Assembly: GCA_963383645.1 (NCBI GenBank)
Contig: OY726562.1
Location: forward strand, 1,989,001 to 2,053,000
Direction: 5' to 3'
Source of the DNA: Muscardinus avellanarius
Taxonomy: Eukaryota; Chordata; Mammalia; Rodentia; Gliridae
DNA length: 64,000 bases
The notes under the pieces were generated by a model that was given only the letters and a program-made list of their open reading frames with translations, was not told the origin of the DNA and ran no database searches. A program made the position numbers and the translations under genes. Shown here piece after piece: positions 62,730 to 64,000 of the stretch; the first letter of the stretch is position 1, and each line of letters opens with the position of its first letter.

Positions 62730-62745
62730 AAAATGTGATGTCTAG

Positions 62746-62955
62746 GCCGGGCGTGGTGGCGCACGCTTGTAATCCCCGCGCTTGGGAGGCAGAGACAGGA
62801 GGATCGCGCAGGTTCGAAGCCAGCCGCGCGCGCTGGCTTAGGAGACCCTGTTTCTAAATAAAAATATAAAAATAGGTCTGGGAGTGTAGCCCAGAGGTAG
62901 AAGGGCTTCCAGGAACCCCAGTACCACAAAATAAATAAATAAATAAATAAAAAAT
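62746..62955 (+). mobile_element. Young B1-dID-type SINE with perfect target-site duplication
   Basis: Head CCGGGCGTGGTGGCGCACGC, CpG-rich junction AGCCGCGCGCGCTGGCTTAG, tail GGGCTTCCAGGAACCCCAG and (AAAT)n end. Flanked by AAAATGTGATGTCT at 62730-62743 and 62956-62969. Intact CpGs and the exact duplication indicate a recent insertion. Confidence 0.96.
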
Positions 62956-62969
62956 AAAATGTGATGTCT

Positions 62970-63891
62970 CTCCTGTAAAGATGCCTGTGACTCCTGGTGC
63001 CTCCGGTGCGTGCTCTTCTTGTGCATGGGAAAGTGTAACGAGGTTCATAACCTTTGGGGCGGAAGAGTGATTACTTCCTTGGTATTTTAATTTTGCAAAG
63101 TGTTTTCAAATTCATTATGTCATGGAGTCACACTTTGCTAATAGGAAACTTGATGTCTGCAGAGGTTAAGTGACTTATCCAAGAACATGTTTTTAATTAG
63201 TGGTCAAGTTAGACCCTCAAAATCTTATCTATTTCCAGTGTAAACCAGTGGCGCCAGCTTCTGGGCTCATGCGGCAGAGTGGGCTGATCTGACGGTGCCT
63301 CCTGCTCCATCTCCATCCTCTCTAGCAGGGACTCCGAGAAGTCAGGCAAGCCTAAGCCACTCTTCATCCGACCAGCGCCTTAGGCTTTCTAAGAACTGAG
63401 AGCAGCTGAATCACATAGTAGCTTCAAAGCTAGGTTTTGCTCATGTTTTAGAATCTCTTTCTGGATCTTTTAAAAATACTATTGCACTTGATGGTTGCTC
63501 CCATTTCTCAGGTGTGCAGGAAAGCACAGAGGGAGCACGTGGAGGCCCCGCGCTCGGAGCCCATGGACACCTACTCCTTAAATGAGGCGGGAACCGGAGC
63601 ATCCTCAGAACCCTTGGAGCTGACTTCCCATGTCAGTAGAGCCCCTCGTGACGAGTCGCACAGCAGTTACTAGGGGTCGAAGGTGATTGTCTTCTGACTG
63701 TCACAGTCAGATTCCCAGAAGACTTCAAGTTGATGAAGCCTTTCACACCTGTGCATCTCGTCCCGTATCGCCTCTCCTTTCACTGGGAAATAATTTAAAA
63801 AGAATTTTTTTTTTTTGCATTAAGGATTAGATAGTATCAGCTTTCTCCTCTGCCAGGATAAATTCTTTCAATAAAATCTTGTGAAAGTGAA
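62970..63891. other. IL2-IL21 intergenic, unassigned sequence
   Basis: No gene or repeat recognised. IL21 itself is not in the window. Confidence 0.5.
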
Positions 63892-64000
63892 GCCCGGTGT
63901 GGTGGTGCCTGCTTGTAATCCCAGTGCTTGGGAGGCTGAGGCAGGAGGAGCGCAGGTTCGAAGCCAGCCTCGGCTACTTAGTGAGACCCTGTTTCTAAAT
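63892..64000 (+). mobile_element. B1-dID-type SINE, cut by window edge
   Basis: Forward copy GCCCGGTGTGGTGGTGCCTG. The sequence ends within the linker before the ID tail. Confidence 0.88.

Overview
This is a mammalian nuclear genome window, almost certainly from a rodent. It holds the BLTP1 (KIAA1109) - ADAD1 - IL2 gene order, which is the conserved segment that continues to IL21 in human 4q27. The interspersed repeats point to the squirrel-related/dormouse side of Rodentia rather than to mouse or rat. There are dozens of dimeric SINEs with a 7SL-derived B1 head and an ID-like (tRNA-derived) tail, together with rodent-style L1. IL2 also lacks the poly-glutamine tract of mouse. The species call is an inference. 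No prokaryotic or plasmid features are present.

Layout. At 1-18375 (+) lie the last ten coding exons (about 629 codons) and the 3' UTR of BLTP1, a giant bridge-like lipid-transfer protein. One of its introns carries a nearly full-length antisense L1 (about 3907-10670) with target-site duplications, a probable 3' transduction, an internal tandem duplication and repeated 5' UTR units. At 18376-21400 there is repeat-rich intergenic DNA. At 21440-22400 a CpG island holds the promoter and first exons of ADAD1 (+). Its twelve predicted coding exons run to 46955 and encode a dsRNA-binding protein with a degenerate adenosine-deaminase domain, acting in male germ cells. ADAD1 introns contain many SINEs, a second L1 with a younger nested L1, and an RPL11 processed pseudogene just before the last exon. 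At 46956-53480 the gene-free DNA contains a sense L1 relic split by a solo ERVK-type LTR, and that LTR carries a 26-bp minisatellite next to its TATA box. At 53480-58800 (-) lies complete IL2: four exons, an AU-rich 3' UTR, and a promoter with recognisable NFAT, CD28RE/AP-1, Oct and TATA elements. At 58800-64000 there is intergenic DNA toward the expected IL21, with SINEs and simple repeats only.

The three genes do not form a pathway. BLTP1 is a broadly acting lipid-transfer protein, ADAD1 is germline-specific and IL2 is a T-cell cytokine. They are simply long-conserved neighbours. I found no new multi-gene system. The most informative oddities are the loss of the usual ADAD1 start codon with an in-frame upstream replacement, a GC-AG ADAD1 intron, three potential N-glycosylation sites in IL2, and well-dated mobile-element events. 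A 200-base assembly gap lies at 14089-14288.
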